64,000 bases of DNA from Anaerolineales bacterium. Its GTDB lineage: Bacteria > Chloroflexota > Anaerolineae > Anaerolineales > Villigracilaceae. The stretch covers positions 1,488,001 to 1,552,000 of the forward strand of contig CP129482.1 of the NCBI GenBank assembly GCA_030583925.1. The letters are read 5' to 3'. The translations under genes were made by a program, and so were the position numbers. This document shows, one piece after another, positions 23,989 through 32,485 of the stretch (its first letter is position 1; the number at the start of each line of letters is the position of its first letter). The notes under the pieces are model-generated. The model saw only the letters and a list, made by a program, of their open reading frames with translations. It was not told where the DNA came from and made no database searches.

Positions 23989-25167
23989 TTAAGGCGTCGA
24001 AGTCGGCGTCTTTGGCAGAAAATCAAGCGTTGGCACCGGCGGCGGGACGATCTGGAATCCATCTTTCTCGGTAAACGTAAAATACGTTACCTGCCCCGGA
24101 AATATTTCGACAAAAAGTTGCACATTCTTGTCGTCGAATTTCATCGCCACTTTGTAAATCCCTGCGGGTAGATCGCTCAGCACAAGATTTTCTCGATAAT
24201 ATGGGTCGCCGTTGACTGCGCCTTCGGCGTACGTGATCACGCGTCGCAACGGGACTTCTGAGGGGAGGGGGCGCACTTCCACCTCGATTTGATCTAACAA
24301 CTCGCCTTTTTTGTTGGTGAGCCTGCCGACCAGCACACCCCAGCCTTGCGGAGGAGACATCCACAACTCGGGATTGTACGTGTTGTAAAACGTATCGTTG
24401 CCGAGCCTCACTTCAAAATGCAAATGCGGACCCGTCGTCGCGCCTGTCGCGCCAACCAAGCCGATCACATCCCCCGTTTCGACGCGCTGACCCTCCACCG
24501 CGATGATCTCGCTCATGTGCGCGTAGATCGTAAACAGCGTTTGACTCTTGTAGCCAAAATCATGACGGATCACCACCGCCTTGCCATACGGGTCAGATTC
24601 GTTGCCCTCTACACCCGTGTACAAACCCCAATTGGCTGAAACAACCGTCCCTGGGCCGGCGGCGAGGATCGGCGCGCCTTCGGCGGCGTCAATATCCACG
24701 CCAGTGTGCACGATGTTCGGCGCGAAGAAAACGCCTCCATAGCGATATTCCGCAAGGGGCCAGTTGACGCTATCCGCCGCGATGGGGCGGGCGAAGTAAA
24801 AATGATCGTAGGGCGAAACAGCCCACGGCGTCGGATACAGAGGCGGACGCCAGCCCGAAACCGGCTCCGCTCCCGGAGTTGGCAGGATGAAGCGAAACGG
24901 CTCGATCGTCGGACGCGGCGTCGCTTCCGGCTCACTAGCCAGTTGATTCGCCTCCCCGGCGATGACCGCCGTAGGCGTTTGATCCACCTGCACCCCCATC
25001 GGCGCGCAGGACGCGAGAAGAATTGTCGCCAAAAATAAAAATATGCCGCAGGTTCTCGACGCAGTTGTACTACGTCGAGGCGGGCGAAGCAATCTGCTTT
25101 TTAATTTGGAGGTTGCTTCGTCAGCCTTACGGGCTTCCTCGCAACGACATGGAGCGTTTCGTTTCAT
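23989..25167 (-). CDS. M23 peptidase lipoprotein
   Basis: 392 residues. The M23 (LytM/LysM-type endopeptidase) domain carries HTGVDID, YAHMSE and GPHLHFEVR, the complete zinc-site set, so it should cleave peptidoglycan peptides. A lipobox (ATILLASC) marks it as a lipoprotein. The preceding about 45 residues are largely encoded by a CATTGCGAG-family repeat (25079-25150). ATG at 25167 overlaps the upstream stop by 4 nt; a TTG about 28 codons before the lipobox would give a shorter leader. A C-terminal beta domain (about 295-375) and a Pro-rich tail follow. It is the second gene of an operon with a TolB-like lipoprotein. Confidence 0.8.
   Translation of the reverse strand: MKRNAPCRCEEARKADEATSKLKSRLLRPPRRSTTASRTCGIFLFLATILLASCAPMGVQVDQTPTAVIAGEANQLASEPEATPRPTIEPFRFILPTPGAEPVSGWRPPLYPTPWAVSPYDHFYFARPIAADSVNWPLAEYRYGGVFFAPNIVHTGVDIDAAEGAPILAAGPGTVVSANWGLYTGVEGNESDPYGKAVVIRHDFGYKSQTLFTIYAHMSEIIAVEGQRVETGDVIGLVGATGATTGPHLHFEVRLGNDTFYNTYNPELWMSPPQGWGVLVGRLTNKKGELLDQIEVEVRPLPSEVPLRRVITYAEGAVNGDPYYRENLVLSDLPAGIYKVAMKFDDKNVQLFVEIFPGQVTYFTFTEKDGFQIVPPPVPTLDFLPKTPTSTP
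25079..25150. repeat. Interspersed repeat, CATTGCGAG family
   Basis: Ends CTTCCTCGCAACGACA, with GAAGCAATCTGC and GGTTGCTTCG inside. On the minus strand it encodes residues about 6-30 of the M23 lipoprotein, including the arginine-rich part before the hydrophobic core. Confidence 0.8.
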
Positions 25168-26996
25168 GGAGTTGTCGTCGGCGGGATGGGAGGCGGCGTA
25201 TTGGAAGGGGAAGGCGCGCTGGTTGGCGTTCTCGTCAGTGACGCGGTGGCTGTGGGGCGCGGCGTGCGCGTGAAAGTGGGAGTAGGCGTAAACGTCGGCG
25301 TAACGGACGATGTGGCGGTGGGAGGCAAGACGCGCGTAGGCGTGAGCAACACATCCGGCGGATAAAGTTGAAGCATGGCGGTGTAGAAATCCAGCCCTTC
25401 GGTCAGCGCAAATTCGGTGAAGCGCGCGCCGCGATAAAACGTTCGCCAGTTTGGCAATGCCGGGACGCGTTCCCAGCCGTATTGGCGCGCGAGCGAAGTG
25501 ACATCCACCCAGTAACCGGGCGGAGTGGCGCTATATTTTCCTCCCTGTTCGTACACTTTCGGGTCGAGGTTGTAGCGCGCGGACAAATCCCAAGGCACAG
25601 CGTGAAGCGGTTCGCCCAACGAGCCATCTTGCAATTGCGCGCGGATGTACAGCCGCCAATAGGTCTGCGCGCCGAAATCTTCGCGCACCGCGACCATCCA
25701 GCCTGCGTTGGTCATCAGCGAGTTGATCGCGAAAGCGCGGCCCGTGTACAGCCAATCTTGTTCAAAGCCCGGGTCGAGCGCTGTGGTAATCGGCACGAAC
25801 GCGTTCTCGAGGCTTGCCAGCGCGTCCCAGCCGGCTTTTTGAATCACGCGCTGGCGCAGGGCGTTGAACGCCTCGTCCACGCGGTCATGCAATTGCGGAT
25901 AAGGCGCTTGGACGCCTTCGATGTTCACAAGCGAGAATCGACCGGGGACATTGTCTGCCACCGGGTCGCCGCTCATCTCCCACAGCGGAGCGGGCGTTGC
26001 TTGCGCGGGATTCTCGAACGCGGGAGGCAGTACGTCAGGAAAGTTCAGGTTCGCCCAGACCAATCCCTTCAAGATCGCGGGGAAGTGTACAAGCGGTTGA
26101 AGGATTCTCCCGTCACGCGCGTAGGTGGTGATGAACGTTTCGTTTGGTGCGTTGAAGGTGGTGACGATCTGTCCGCCGGACGAATCCCATGCGGGGTAAT
26201 CACCGTCGCCTAGCCAAACAGCGGGGGCGACGCGCGTTTCATCCCAGATGTAAATTCCGCTCCGCCCTACGTTTTGACTCAACGATGCCCATGCGAGTTG
26301 CGTTCCATCCGGCGACCAGATGGGATGCGATTCGGATGCCTGCTCGGTATTGCTCAAATTAGAAAACCGATCTTCCCCGGTTTTATCCAAATCTGCGAGG
26401 GTGATCTCGCCGTCTGAAACGAACGCAATTTGCCGTCCGCCTGGCGCCCAAGTGGGGGAGTGATCGGAGGCGGGCGAGTCGGTCAATAACACCGCGTCTT
26501 GAAGCGGATCGTTCGCCGGTCCAATCACAATGTCGAGGTTGTCGTAGCGATAGGCTTCGTACGCGAGGAAGGTTGAATCAGGCGACCAAGTCGGCGCGCC
26601 TTCGTATTCGGGCGTGTCGGTGAGTTGGGTTACTTCGCCGCTTGATAAATCCATCAGATACAGATCCCAAAATCCATTCCGGTTGGATGCGAACGCGACC
26701 TGTTTCCCATCCGGGCTGGCGGCGGGAGCGATGTCATCCCACGCGCCGTTGGTCAAGCGCGTGATGGGCATTTGCCCGGGAATGTACGCGAAGAGATGTG
26801 CATAGCCGTCCTCCTCGAACGAAAAGAGGATCGTTTCGCGCGTGTTTGCAGGAACGACAGGAATGAAGTCTTCTGTAGCAGTTGGCTCGTCTACGATTTC
26901 AGGCGCGGGCGTTTCTGAAACCGGTTGAACGCAACCTGCGATGAGCAGAAAGAGAATGGGGAGAAGTAACGTTAATCGCGTGAAATGCTTTGGCAT
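25164..26996 (-). CDS. TolB-like beta-propeller lipoprotein
   Basis: 610 residues. A signal peptide ends LIAGC (Cys22). Residues about 60-300 hold repeated WD40-like/TolB units (SPDGKQVAFASN, TWSPDSTFLAYEA, IWSPDGTQLAWAS), forming a beta propeller. A second domain (about 340-560) has no recognised family and starts VQAPYPQLHDRVDEAFNAL. A Thr/Pro/Ser-rich tail ends the protein. The stop overlaps the M23 peptidase start by 4 nt, so the two are made together; the propeller may dock partners for the wall hydrolase (inference). Confidence 0.75.
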   Translation of the reverse strand: MPKHFTRLTLLLPILFLLIAGCVQPVSETPAPEIVDEPTATEDFIPVVPANTRETILFSFEEDGYAHLFAYIPGQMPITRLTNGAWDDIAPAASPDGKQVAFASNRNGFWDLYLMDLSSGEVTQLTDTPEYEGAPTWSPDSTFLAYEAYRYDNLDIVIGPANDPLQDAVLLTDSPASDHSPTWAPGGRQIAFVSDGEITLADLDKTGEDRFSNLSNTEQASESHPIWSPDGTQLAWASLSQNVGRSGIYIWDETRVAPAVWLGDGDYPAWDSSGGQIVTTFNAPNETFITTYARDGRILQPLVHFPAILKGLVWANLNFPDVLPPAFENPAQATPAPLWEMSGDPVADNVPGRFSLVNIEGVQAPYPQLHDRVDEAFNALRQRVIQKAGWDALASLENAFVPITTALDPGFEQDWLYTGRAFAINSLMTNAGWMVAVREDFGAQTYWRLYIRAQLQDGSLGEPLHAVPWDLSARYNLDPKVYEQGGKYSATPPGYWVDVTSLARQYGWERVPALPNWRTFYRGARFTEFALTEGLDFYTAMLQLYPPDVLLTPTRVLPPTATSSVTPTFTPTPTFTRTPRPTATASLTRTPTSAPSPSNTPPPIPPTTTP

Positions 26997-27008
26997 GGTG
27001 TAGAGAAT

Positions 27009-27042
27009 CCCCTTCTCCCTTAAGGAGAGGGCTGGGGTGAAG
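27009..27042. repeat. REP-like element, CCCTCTCC/GGAGAGGG family
   Basis: CCCTTCTCCCTTAAGGAGAGGG followed by CTGGGGTGAAG, a stem with loop TTAA. Relatives lie inside kynU (33337-33375) and rnpB (41533-41585). Confidence 0.75.
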
Positions 27043-27047
27043 GCGAT

Positions 27048-27413
27048 TCAAGCCTCCATTGGAGAATGAGGCGGCTTCACATCAAAAGAAAACGTCACCG
27101 CCTCGCGGCTCGGACCGTCGGGATAATACAATGTAGCCTCCAGTGAGTACGGATTCTTCAACTCCTCATCGCGAATGTGCATGGTGAACTCGAGTTTCCA
27201 TCCCAACGGCTCGACGATGCTTGACGACGCGACCTCCGCGTCGTTTGAGTCTTTGAGAATCACTTCGATATGCGGACGTTTCTGAAACGGCGTGATCTCA
27301 ATGTTGACGCGCAGGCGATAGCCGTCAGGGTATGGCTCTGCCGTGAGCGACGTGATGCGCGTCTCTTCGGGAACCATACGCTGTAAATTATCTTCGGGGA
27401 AAAAGAAATCCAT
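27048..27413 (-). CDS. Hypothetical protein, probable beta-sandwich
   Basis: 121 residues, no signal peptide or membrane segment. It alternates short beta-strand-like stretches (YRLRVNIEITPF, HIEVILKDS, KLEFTMHI, EAVTFSFDV), which suggests an immunoglobulin-like sandwich. No catalytic motif or family was recognised. The gene lies between a REP-like element and an octamer repeat block, with no clear ribosome site. Confidence 0.55.
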   Translation of the reverse strand: MDFFFPEDNLQRMVPEETRITSLTAEPYPDGYRLRVNIEITPFQKRPHIEVILKDSNDAEVASSSIVEPLGWKLEFTMHIRDEELKNPYSLEATLYYPDGPSREAVTFSFDVKPPHSPMEA

Positions 27414-27419
27414 GGTGGT

Positions 27420-27472
27420 TTGGTAGTTAGATAGTTGGCTAGTTTGCTAGTTGGATAATTCGCTAGTTAAGG
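27420..27472. repeat. Octamer repeat block
   Basis: Six degenerate 8-nt units of the form TAGTTNNN (TAGTTAGA, TAGTTGGC, TAGTTTGC, TAGTTGGA, TAATTCGC, TAGTTAAG). It differs in period from the 7-nt blocks elsewhere. Confidence 0.75.
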
Positions 27473-27530
27473 AGAGTCGGTACAGTTAATCAAAATCCAA
27501 AACTCAAAAACTCAGTGATCTCTGTGGCAA

Positions 27531-27574
27531 CCAATCGCTAATCATCAATCGCCAATCGTAAATCGTAAATCGAA
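27531..27574. repeat. Heptamer repeat block
   Basis: Units AATCGCT, AATCATC, AATCGCC, AATCGTA, AATCGTA, AATCGAA run up to the stop codon of the ParB-like gene. Nothing else was recognised between 27473 and 27530. Confidence 0.75.
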
Positions 27575-28417
27575 TCATTCATCGAATAAAAATGTCGCCT
27601 CTGAATACAGTCTCATGCCTTTTTTCATTACACGTTCATCCACCCATCGTTTGAGATACTCGCGCTTGTATTCGACGGGTTTTCCGCTCGATAATTCATG
27701 CAACGGATAATTCAAATGCAGCGCGCGCGGCGAGACGGTGAAACGTGTGATGCCCGTCGGCAGGACGATCTTTCGCCCCGCGAGTTTGAGCAGTGTGCGG
27801 ATCTTGAAGCGCGGGAAAACGACCAGCGCGGTGAGGTCCTTGTGAACCTCGCGGAACGGATCAATTAATGTTTGGCTTGTACGGTCGAGCGACGCGTCGG
27901 ACTTATACGAGTTCACGATCTTGTGCAGGGTATGGATATGCTGTGAAAGTTCCGCCGGCTCCTCGACCAGCAAATATAATTTTCCATCGGGTAACCGCAC
28001 GTTGACGGGCATATACTTCGGCGCATCCAACGATTTGCGGGTTTCCACTTTTACAACGTCAACGCCTTTCAGTTTTCGAAACGCGCTCATCAACGTCTTT
28101 GAATTCATGCCCCACACCACGTGATTCCACGTTTGCAAGTTTACTTTCGGGTCGTCTGATTTCACTACCTGCGCGATGATGTGCGGGAACTCCAATTCTC
28201 GCAGCGACGTGACGCGGTTCGCGCCGTCCAGCACCATGTAACGTTCCGTGCCGTCCGTCAGCGGCATCACAATGGGAGGGTTGCGCAAGATTCCTGCGGC
28301 GCGCAATTTTTCGATCAACGGCGCGCTTCTCTGCGTGTCGTGATCTTCATGCAAGATCAAACTTTCAATGGGCAGGATGTCAAATTGTGGAAGAGTGGGG
28401 ATCATCGAGCGAAGCAT
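27575..28417 (-). CDS. Orphan ParB/Srx-fold protein (SbnI/SerK-like N-terminus)
   Basis: 280 residues. Residues about 12-95 match the ParB-like nuclease/sulfiredoxin fold: ILPIESLILHE, LIEKLRAAGILRNPPIV, and MVLDGANRVTSL in place of the ParB box GERR. No helix-turn-helix or dimer domain follows as in chromosomal ParB, and no parA is adjacent. The long C-terminal part is unassigned. Such stand-alone proteins include ADP-dependent serine kinases (SerK, SbnI), so a small-molecule kinase is one possibility. An in-frame ATG at 28402 is an alternative start; neither has a ribosome site. Confidence 0.6.
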   Translation of the reverse strand: MLRSMIPTLPQFDILPIESLILHEDHDTQRSAPLIEKLRAAGILRNPPIVMPLTDGTERYMVLDGANRVTSLRELEFPHIIAQVVKSDDPKVNLQTWNHVVWGMNSKTLMSAFRKLKGVDVVKVETRKSLDAPKYMPVNVRLPDGKLYLLVEEPAELSQHIHTLHKIVNSYKSDASLDRTSQTLIDPFREVHKDLTALVVFPRFKIRTLLKLAGRKIVLPTGITRFTVSPRALHLNYPLHELSSGKPVEYKREYLKRWVDERVMKKGMRLYSEATFLFDE

Positions 28418-28443
28418 ACCACATAAGGACGAAAGCCTTCAAC

Positions 28444-29085
28444 TTACAAAAGTTTCAGCGCTGTGGCAAAATCTTGTGGGTATTCCGCCTTGAAAGCGAG
28501 TCTTTCATGAGTTATCGGATGCGTAAACGTCAACGCGTAAGCGTGCAACGCGGGACGCGCGATCAACTTCGATTCTTTTCCGCTATATAGGATATCGCCC
28601 GCCAGCGGATATCCCAATGCGTACGCGTGGACTCGCACTTGATGCGTTCGTCCCGTTTTCGGCGCCGCTTCGACCCATGAGTGAGCCTGCCCGCGCCCTA
28701 GGATGCCGAATCGCGTCTCCGACGGTTTCCCGTTTCGGTCGTCCACTACCGTCCGATGTTTGTGCCCCACATTCACGCGTAACGGGCGCTTTACGATCTT
28801 CTCCTCCCATTTGGGAATCCCCTCAACGATGGCGTGATAAATCTTTTCCACCTCGTGATTTTCAAACTGCAGGCTCAACGCGCGGTGCGTTTCAGCATCC
28901 CGCGCAAAGACCATCACCCCGCTCGTAACCTTGTCCAAGCGATGAACGACGAATATTTTGCCAAATTCCTCCTCTAACATCTTCACCAGATACGGCGCGT
29001 CTTTGTCCCACCCATCAGGCAGGACGGGAATCCCTGCGGGTTTGTCGAGGATGAGGAGATGTTGATCTTGAAACATAATTTTCAT
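28444..29085 (-). CDS. RluA family pseudouridine synthase
   Basis: 213 residues, a catalytic domain without an S4 domain. HRLDKVTSGVMVFARD contains the catalytic Asp; GRTHQVRVHAYALGYPLAGD is the second family signature. The enzyme isomerises uridines in rRNA or tRNA; which site cannot be told. A second ATG three codons in (29076) is equally possible. It is transcribed away from the kinase gene at 29254. Confidence 0.88.
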   Translation of the reverse strand: MKIMFQDQHLLILDKPAGIPVLPDGWDKDAPYLVKMLEEEFGKIFVVHRLDKVTSGVMVFARDAETHRALSLQFENHEVEKIYHAIVEGIPKWEEKIVKRPLRVNVGHKHRTVVDDRNGKPSETRFGILGRGQAHSWVEAAPKTGRTHQVRVHAYALGYPLAGDILYSGKESKLIARPALHAYALTFTHPITHERLAFKAEYPQDFATALKLL

Positions 29086-29253
29086 AATTCGTGGAGCGGG
29101 ATGGTATCCCGCCTCTTGCGCAATTTTACTATCTCGCGGATGTTGTGCGTCGAATCGTCTTGCCCGCCCGACGATGAACCGTCGGGCTATTCCTACAAAC
29201 CCCGCTAAAGCGGACTGATCCTGAGGATGCGTTCGTCCGCATGTATAATTTTC

Positions 29254-29733
29254 ATGGATGAATTTTACTTTACCATGCCAACTCTTTTCATAATGTGCGG
29301 CTTACCTGGTTCTGGCAAGACGACACTAGCAAAACAACTTGAAATATCGGAAAACGCCTTGCGCTTGTGTCCAGACGAATGGATTGCCAAGATTCTTGTT
29401 GATCCAGCGAACACCGCCGAAATGGATCGTTTACGAGATGAAATTGAGTCAATCCAATGGGAGGTTGGCAAACGCTCGCTCGCTTTAGGTATCAACGTTA
29501 TTTTAGAAAATGGATTCTGGTCGCATGATGAGCGGTCCCGATTTCGGGCGGAAGCCGAGGCGTTCGGCGCGCGCGTTCAAATCCATTATTTGAAAGCTGA
29601 CATCAACGAATTGTGGCGAAGACTCTCGATTCGAAATGCCAATTTGCCATCGGGAACGTTCTTTGTGCACAGAGATGATTTGGAATCTTGGATGAAATTA
29701 TTTGAGCCGCCAACGGAAGATGAACTTTCTTGA
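29254..29733 (+). CDS. Small P-loop kinase (AAA_33/zeta-like)
   Basis: 159 residues. The Walker A motif GLPGSGKTTLAK lies within the first 25 residues, a conserved D follows in LCPDEWIAK, and the lid region has WRRLSIRN. This is the AAA_33 or polynucleotide-kinase-like group that phosphorylates small molecules or nucleic-acid ends; the substrate is unknown. ATG at 29254 follows TATAAT (29244-29249) by only 4 nt, so the ATG at 29275 (MPTLFIM) may be the real start. The base composition is slightly AT-richer than its neighbours. Confidence 0.7.
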   Translation: MDEFYFTMPTLFIMCGLPGSGKTTLAKQLEISENALRLCPDEWIAKILVDPANTAEMDRLRDEIESIQWEVGKRSLALGINVILENGFWSHDERSRFRAEAEAFGARVQIHYLKADINELWRRLSIRNANLPSGTFFVHRDDLESWMKLFEPPTEDELS

Positions 29734-29756
29734 CCGTGTCTTCCAAGAAGATTATC

Positions 29757-30584
29757 ATGCCTCCCATGGACGAACCCTCCGCAAACAACCCCTTCCTCGT
29801 TGACTCGCTCAACCATCCCCTCGCGGGACCTATCCGCAAACTGCTCACGCGTGAGGGACGGCGCGAACTGAATCAAATCATCATTGACGATGAAGAGAAT
29901 ATCCTGCAAGCCCTCGATGCGGGGATTGAAATTGAATCGGTGTATTTTTCTGGCGACGATAAAGTTTCGGATGTTTTGAGAGAAAAACTCACCGCAGGCG
30001 CGACCATCCACGAGGTGGCAAAACGCACGACGAAGAAATTGTTCGAGAACGACAAACTCTCGCGCATCTTTGCCATTGCGGAAACTCCTAAACCCATCGG
30101 GCTGGAAAAGTTGAAGACGATTACGAAAGATGTGGTTGTGCTGGAAGACGTCAGCATTTCGGGCAACATCGGTAACATTATCCGTACATCGCTGGCGTTG
30201 GGCGTGGGCGGGATGATCCTGCTGAATATGGATCCGCTCGATATTTACGACCGCCGTCTCATCCGCGCGAGCAGGGGATATTTGTTTTCCTTACCAGTGA
30301 TGACGGCGACTACGAATCAACTGATCGAGTATTGCAAGAAAAATAACCAGACCCTGCTTGTTACGTCGGCAAAAGCTGAAAAAACGGTGGGCGAGATCGC
30401 TTCCATCCCCGAGCGGTTGCTGATCGTTTTCGGAAGTGAGAAAGAGGGTTGCTCGCCTGAGATCGAAACGGCGGCGACGCTGAAAGCGCGCATACCGCTC
30501 AACCCGAAGGTCGAATCGTTGAACGTCTCGGCGGCGGCGGGGATTACGTTATTCAATCGGATTGGGTTTAATACGTCATTCTGA
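29757..30584 (+). CDS. SpoU/TrmH family RNA 2'-O-methyltransferase (TsnR-like)
   Basis: 275 residues. SPOUT motifs are all present: VVLEDVSISGNIGNIIRTSLALG (motif 1), LLIVFGSEKEGCSPE (motif 2) and IPLNPKVESLNVSAAAGITLF (motif 3, knot). An N-terminal substrate-binding domain (about 20-115) precedes them. The length and pattern resemble the thiostrepton-resistance rRNA methyltransferases, but specificity is not determinable. Starts TTG 29730, GTG 29736 and ATG 29757 are in frame; ATG was chosen. The final residues and stop lie in a repeat beginning GTCATTCTGAGG. Confidence 0.85.
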   Translation: MPPMDEPSANNPFLVDSLNHPLAGPIRKLLTREGRRELNQIIIDDEENILQALDAGIEIESVYFSGDDKVSDVLREKLTAGATIHEVAKRTTKKLFENDKLSRIFAIAETPKPIGLEKLKTITKDVVVLEDVSISGNIGNIIRTSLALGVGGMILLNMDPLDIYDRRLIRASRGYLFSLPVMTATTNQLIEYCKKNNQTLLVTSAKAEKTVGEIASIPERLLIVFGSEKEGCSPEIETAATLKARIPLNPKVESLNVSAAAGITLFNRIGFNTSF

Positions 30585-30608
30585 GGAGCGAAGCGACGAA
30601 GAATCTCT
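30575..30608. repeat. Partial interspersed repeat, GTCATTCTGAGG family
   Basis: GTCATTCTGAGGAGCGAAGC then GACGAAGAATCTC. The TCATTCTGA provides the last codons and stop of the methyltransferase gene. A full palindromic relative is at 54766-54849. Confidence 0.75.
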
Positions 30609-30737
30609 GTTTCGCCCGTTAGTCTTCAATGAAGAGGGGAACTATCAATTCCTTTTCGAGTTTGAGTTGAGAAATGACTTTGCAGGGAACTTTATTGTAG
30701 CGGCATCGTCTAACTGAAAAAAGTTTTGGAGATGAAA

Positions 30738-31148
30738 ATGAAAAAGATTTTGGTTTTGCTTTCAATAATGATCATCGCTCTAACCGCGTGCGCGCCGCGC
30801 GGCGCGACTTCCATTGTGGGGGAGTGGGGATTGGTTTCCTATGGCGACCCAGCCAACCCGACGCCTGCCGCGCCAGATGTGGAAACATCCATCATCTTCG
30901 GTGAGGATGGGCAAGTCAACGGCACGGCTGGATGTAACGGCTTCGGCGGCGACTACAAAGTGAACGGGGATACGATTCAGTTCGATTCGCTGTTTATGAC
31001 CGAGATGGCTTGCATCGGTCCCGCAGACCAGCAGGAAAGAGTCCTGTTTAGTGTGTTTGTTGGGACTGCATCGATTGCGCTTGATGGAGATACGTTGACC
31101 ATCACATCGGCGGATGGAAGCGCTGTGGTAGTGTTGGAGAAAAAGTAG
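30738..31148 (+). CDS. META/HslJ domain lipoprotein, copy 1
   Basis: 136 residues from ATG 30738, with GGAG (30728-30731) 6 nt upstream. The signal peptide ends MIIALTAC. The META domain follows (VGEWGLVSYGD, GTAGCNGFGGDYKVNGDTIQF, ITSADGSAVVVLEKK), the fold of HslJ, a small outer-layer protein linked in E. coli to novobiocin and heat response. A paralog lies 111 bp downstream behind a terminator. Function in this organism is unknown. Confidence 0.85.
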   Translation: MKKILVLLSIMIIALTACAPRGATSIVGEWGLVSYGDPANPTPAAPDVETSIIFGEDGQVNGTAGCNGFGGDYKVNGDTIQFDSLFMTEMACIGPADQQERVLFSVFVGTASIALDGDTLTITSADGSAVVVLEKK

Positions 31149-31168
31149 CAAAAGAAACACAAAAAAAT

Positions 31169-31200
31169 AGGACGAGTAATTATCTCGTCCTATTTTTTTG
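31169..31200. terminator. Rho-independent terminator between META genes
   Basis: ATAGGACGAG (31169-31178) pairs with CTCGTCCTAT (31185-31194), followed by six or more T residues; A-runs on the left side make it potentially bidirectional. Confidence 0.9.
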
Positions 31201-31259
31201 TGGGAACATTTTTGCATTCAATTCGTCTACTCTTTGAAATCACAAATAAGGAGATGTTG

Positions 31260-31664
31260 ATGAAAAAGATTTTGATCGGTTTACTGGCAGTATTGATATT
31301 GTCCGCCTGTTCGGGTGGGTCGGCTTCATCTATTGTGGGACAGTGGGAATTGGTGTCGTATGGTTCAGCGTCGAGTCAAACTCCCGCCGTTGAAGGTGTG
31401 GATACTTCCGTCGAATTCAGCGCTGATGGGAAATTGCATGGCAATGTAGGTTGTAACGTTTTCAATGGCGATTATAAAGTGGATGGCGATACGCTTACGT
31501 TTAGCCCCGTTGCGTCAACCCTGATGTTTTGTGACGGTGTCGTCGAACAAGAAACCGCCACGCTGGCAGTCTTCTCTGAATCAGCAAGCTTCGTTCTTGA
31601 TGGCGATACTCTGACAATCGCCTCCGCCGACGGCGCGTCCGTGATCGTGTTGGCGAAAAAATAA
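31260..31664 (+). CDS. META/HslJ domain lipoprotein, copy 2
   Basis: 134 residues from ATG 31260, with AAGGAG (31248-31253) 6 nt upstream. The signal peptide ends LILSAC. The META domain retains VGQWELVSYGS, GNVGCNVFNGDYKVDGDTLTF and IASADGASVIVLAKK. It is clearly homologous to copy 1 over its whole length, a tandem duplication with separate transcription (terminator between). Confidence 0.85.
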   Translation: MKKILIGLLAVLILSACSGGSASSIVGQWELVSYGSASSQTPAVEGVDTSVEFSADGKLHGNVGCNVFNGDYKVDGDTLTFSPVASTLMFCDGVVEQETATLAVFSESASFVLDGDTLTIASADGASVIVLAKK

Positions 31665-31688
31665 CATCTATCATTACAAGTCATAAAA

Positions 31689-31739
31689 AAGCAATCTCCC
31701 AGGGTGGTGGGAGATTGCTTCGCTTCTCTCGCAATGACA
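31689..31739. repeat. Interspersed repeat, CATTGCGAG family (short form)
   Basis: AAGCAATCTCCC pairs with GGGAGATTGCTT around an 8-nt loop, then CTCTCGCAATGACA. The stem could also terminate the convergent transcripts on either side. Confidence 0.75.
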
Positions 31740-31741
31740 AC

Positions 31742-32386
31742 CTAAATTGCAGACACGCGATACCAAATCTCGACATTCACGTTGACCGTTTTGCTGTGTT
31801 GAATGTCCATGCCGAGGCTGGGTTCGGGGGTGATGCCTACGGAGCGTTTCATCGGCGCTTGCATGGCGGCGAATTGCGGATACGGCATCTCTTCATCGAA
31901 AGAATTTTCGATCAAGTCATACACGCCCAAAATCTTTACGCCCATTGCTTTTGCGACTTTATCCGCTTTGCTTTTGGCTTTTTCCAACGCCGCGAGCAAG
32001 CCGTGTTCACGCGCTTCGTCTTCGTTGTATTTCCATGCGATGCGCTCCAGCGCGGCGTTCTTCTGCTCTGCGATAACGTCGAGCCACTCGGCGAGTTGGT
32101 CCAATTTTTCGCATTGGACTTTCAACCGATACGTCGCGCTGGATGACTTGAGCAATGCGCCGCTCGACGTTTCGATGTGGACTCCCTGCAGATGAACCGC
32201 TTCTTCCTTGACCCCAGCCTGCTTCAGCGCTTCGACGAGTTGATTTACCTCTTTGGCTTTTTTCATCGCCGCGTCCCCGCTGATGAGCGACGAGCCTTTG
32301 ACGGTCACGAACAAGTCCGCGTGCGAGGCGCGGATCTCCTCCTTGTGGGAGGCGGATACTTTGATGGTGTCGGGTTTGGATTCCAT
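31742..32386 (-). CDS. SIMPL (DUF541) domain protein
   Basis: 214 residues from ATG 32386, supported by AGGAG 5-6 nt upstream; the longer frame to 32413 runs into a repeat. The SIMPL pattern is recognisable: KEEIRASHADLFVTVKGSS, a central YRLKVQCEKLDQLAEWLDVI, and ALEKAKSKADKVAKAMGVKILGVYDLIE. The family forms oligomers and includes proteins of unclear function near IRAK signalling in eukaryotes and periplasmic BP26/YggE in bacteria. No signal peptide is visible, unlike YggE. Confidence 0.75.
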   Translation of the reverse strand: MESKPDTIKVSASHKEEIRASHADLFVTVKGSSLISGDAAMKKAKEVNQLVEALKQAGVKEEAVHLQGVHIETSSGALLKSSSATYRLKVQCEKLDQLAEWLDVIAEQKNAALERIAWKYNEDEAREHGLLAALEKAKSKADKVAKAMGVKILGVYDLIENSFDEEMPYPQFAAMQAPMKRSVGITPEPSLGMDIQHSKTVNVNVEIWYRVSAI

Positions 32387-32398
32387 TTTTACTCCTGT

Positions 32399-32479
32399 GT
32401 CATTGTGGGTCATTGAAAAGCAATATCCAATATAGCACGGGGATTGCTTCGGGCGAAAGAGCTTCGCCCTCGCAATGAC
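32399..32479. repeat. Interspersed repeat, CATTGCGAG family
   Basis: Starts GTCATTGTGGGTCATTG and ends CCCTCGCAATGACG with AAGCAATATCC and GGGATTGCTTCG inside. It fills the gap between the SIMPL gene and kynU. Confidence 0.8.
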
Positions 32480-32485
32480 GGTTAG

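Noticed and set aside
31685-31740. CRISPR-like repeats
   Set aside because: The interspersed elements differ in spacing and orientation, have no regular spacers and no cas gene is present.
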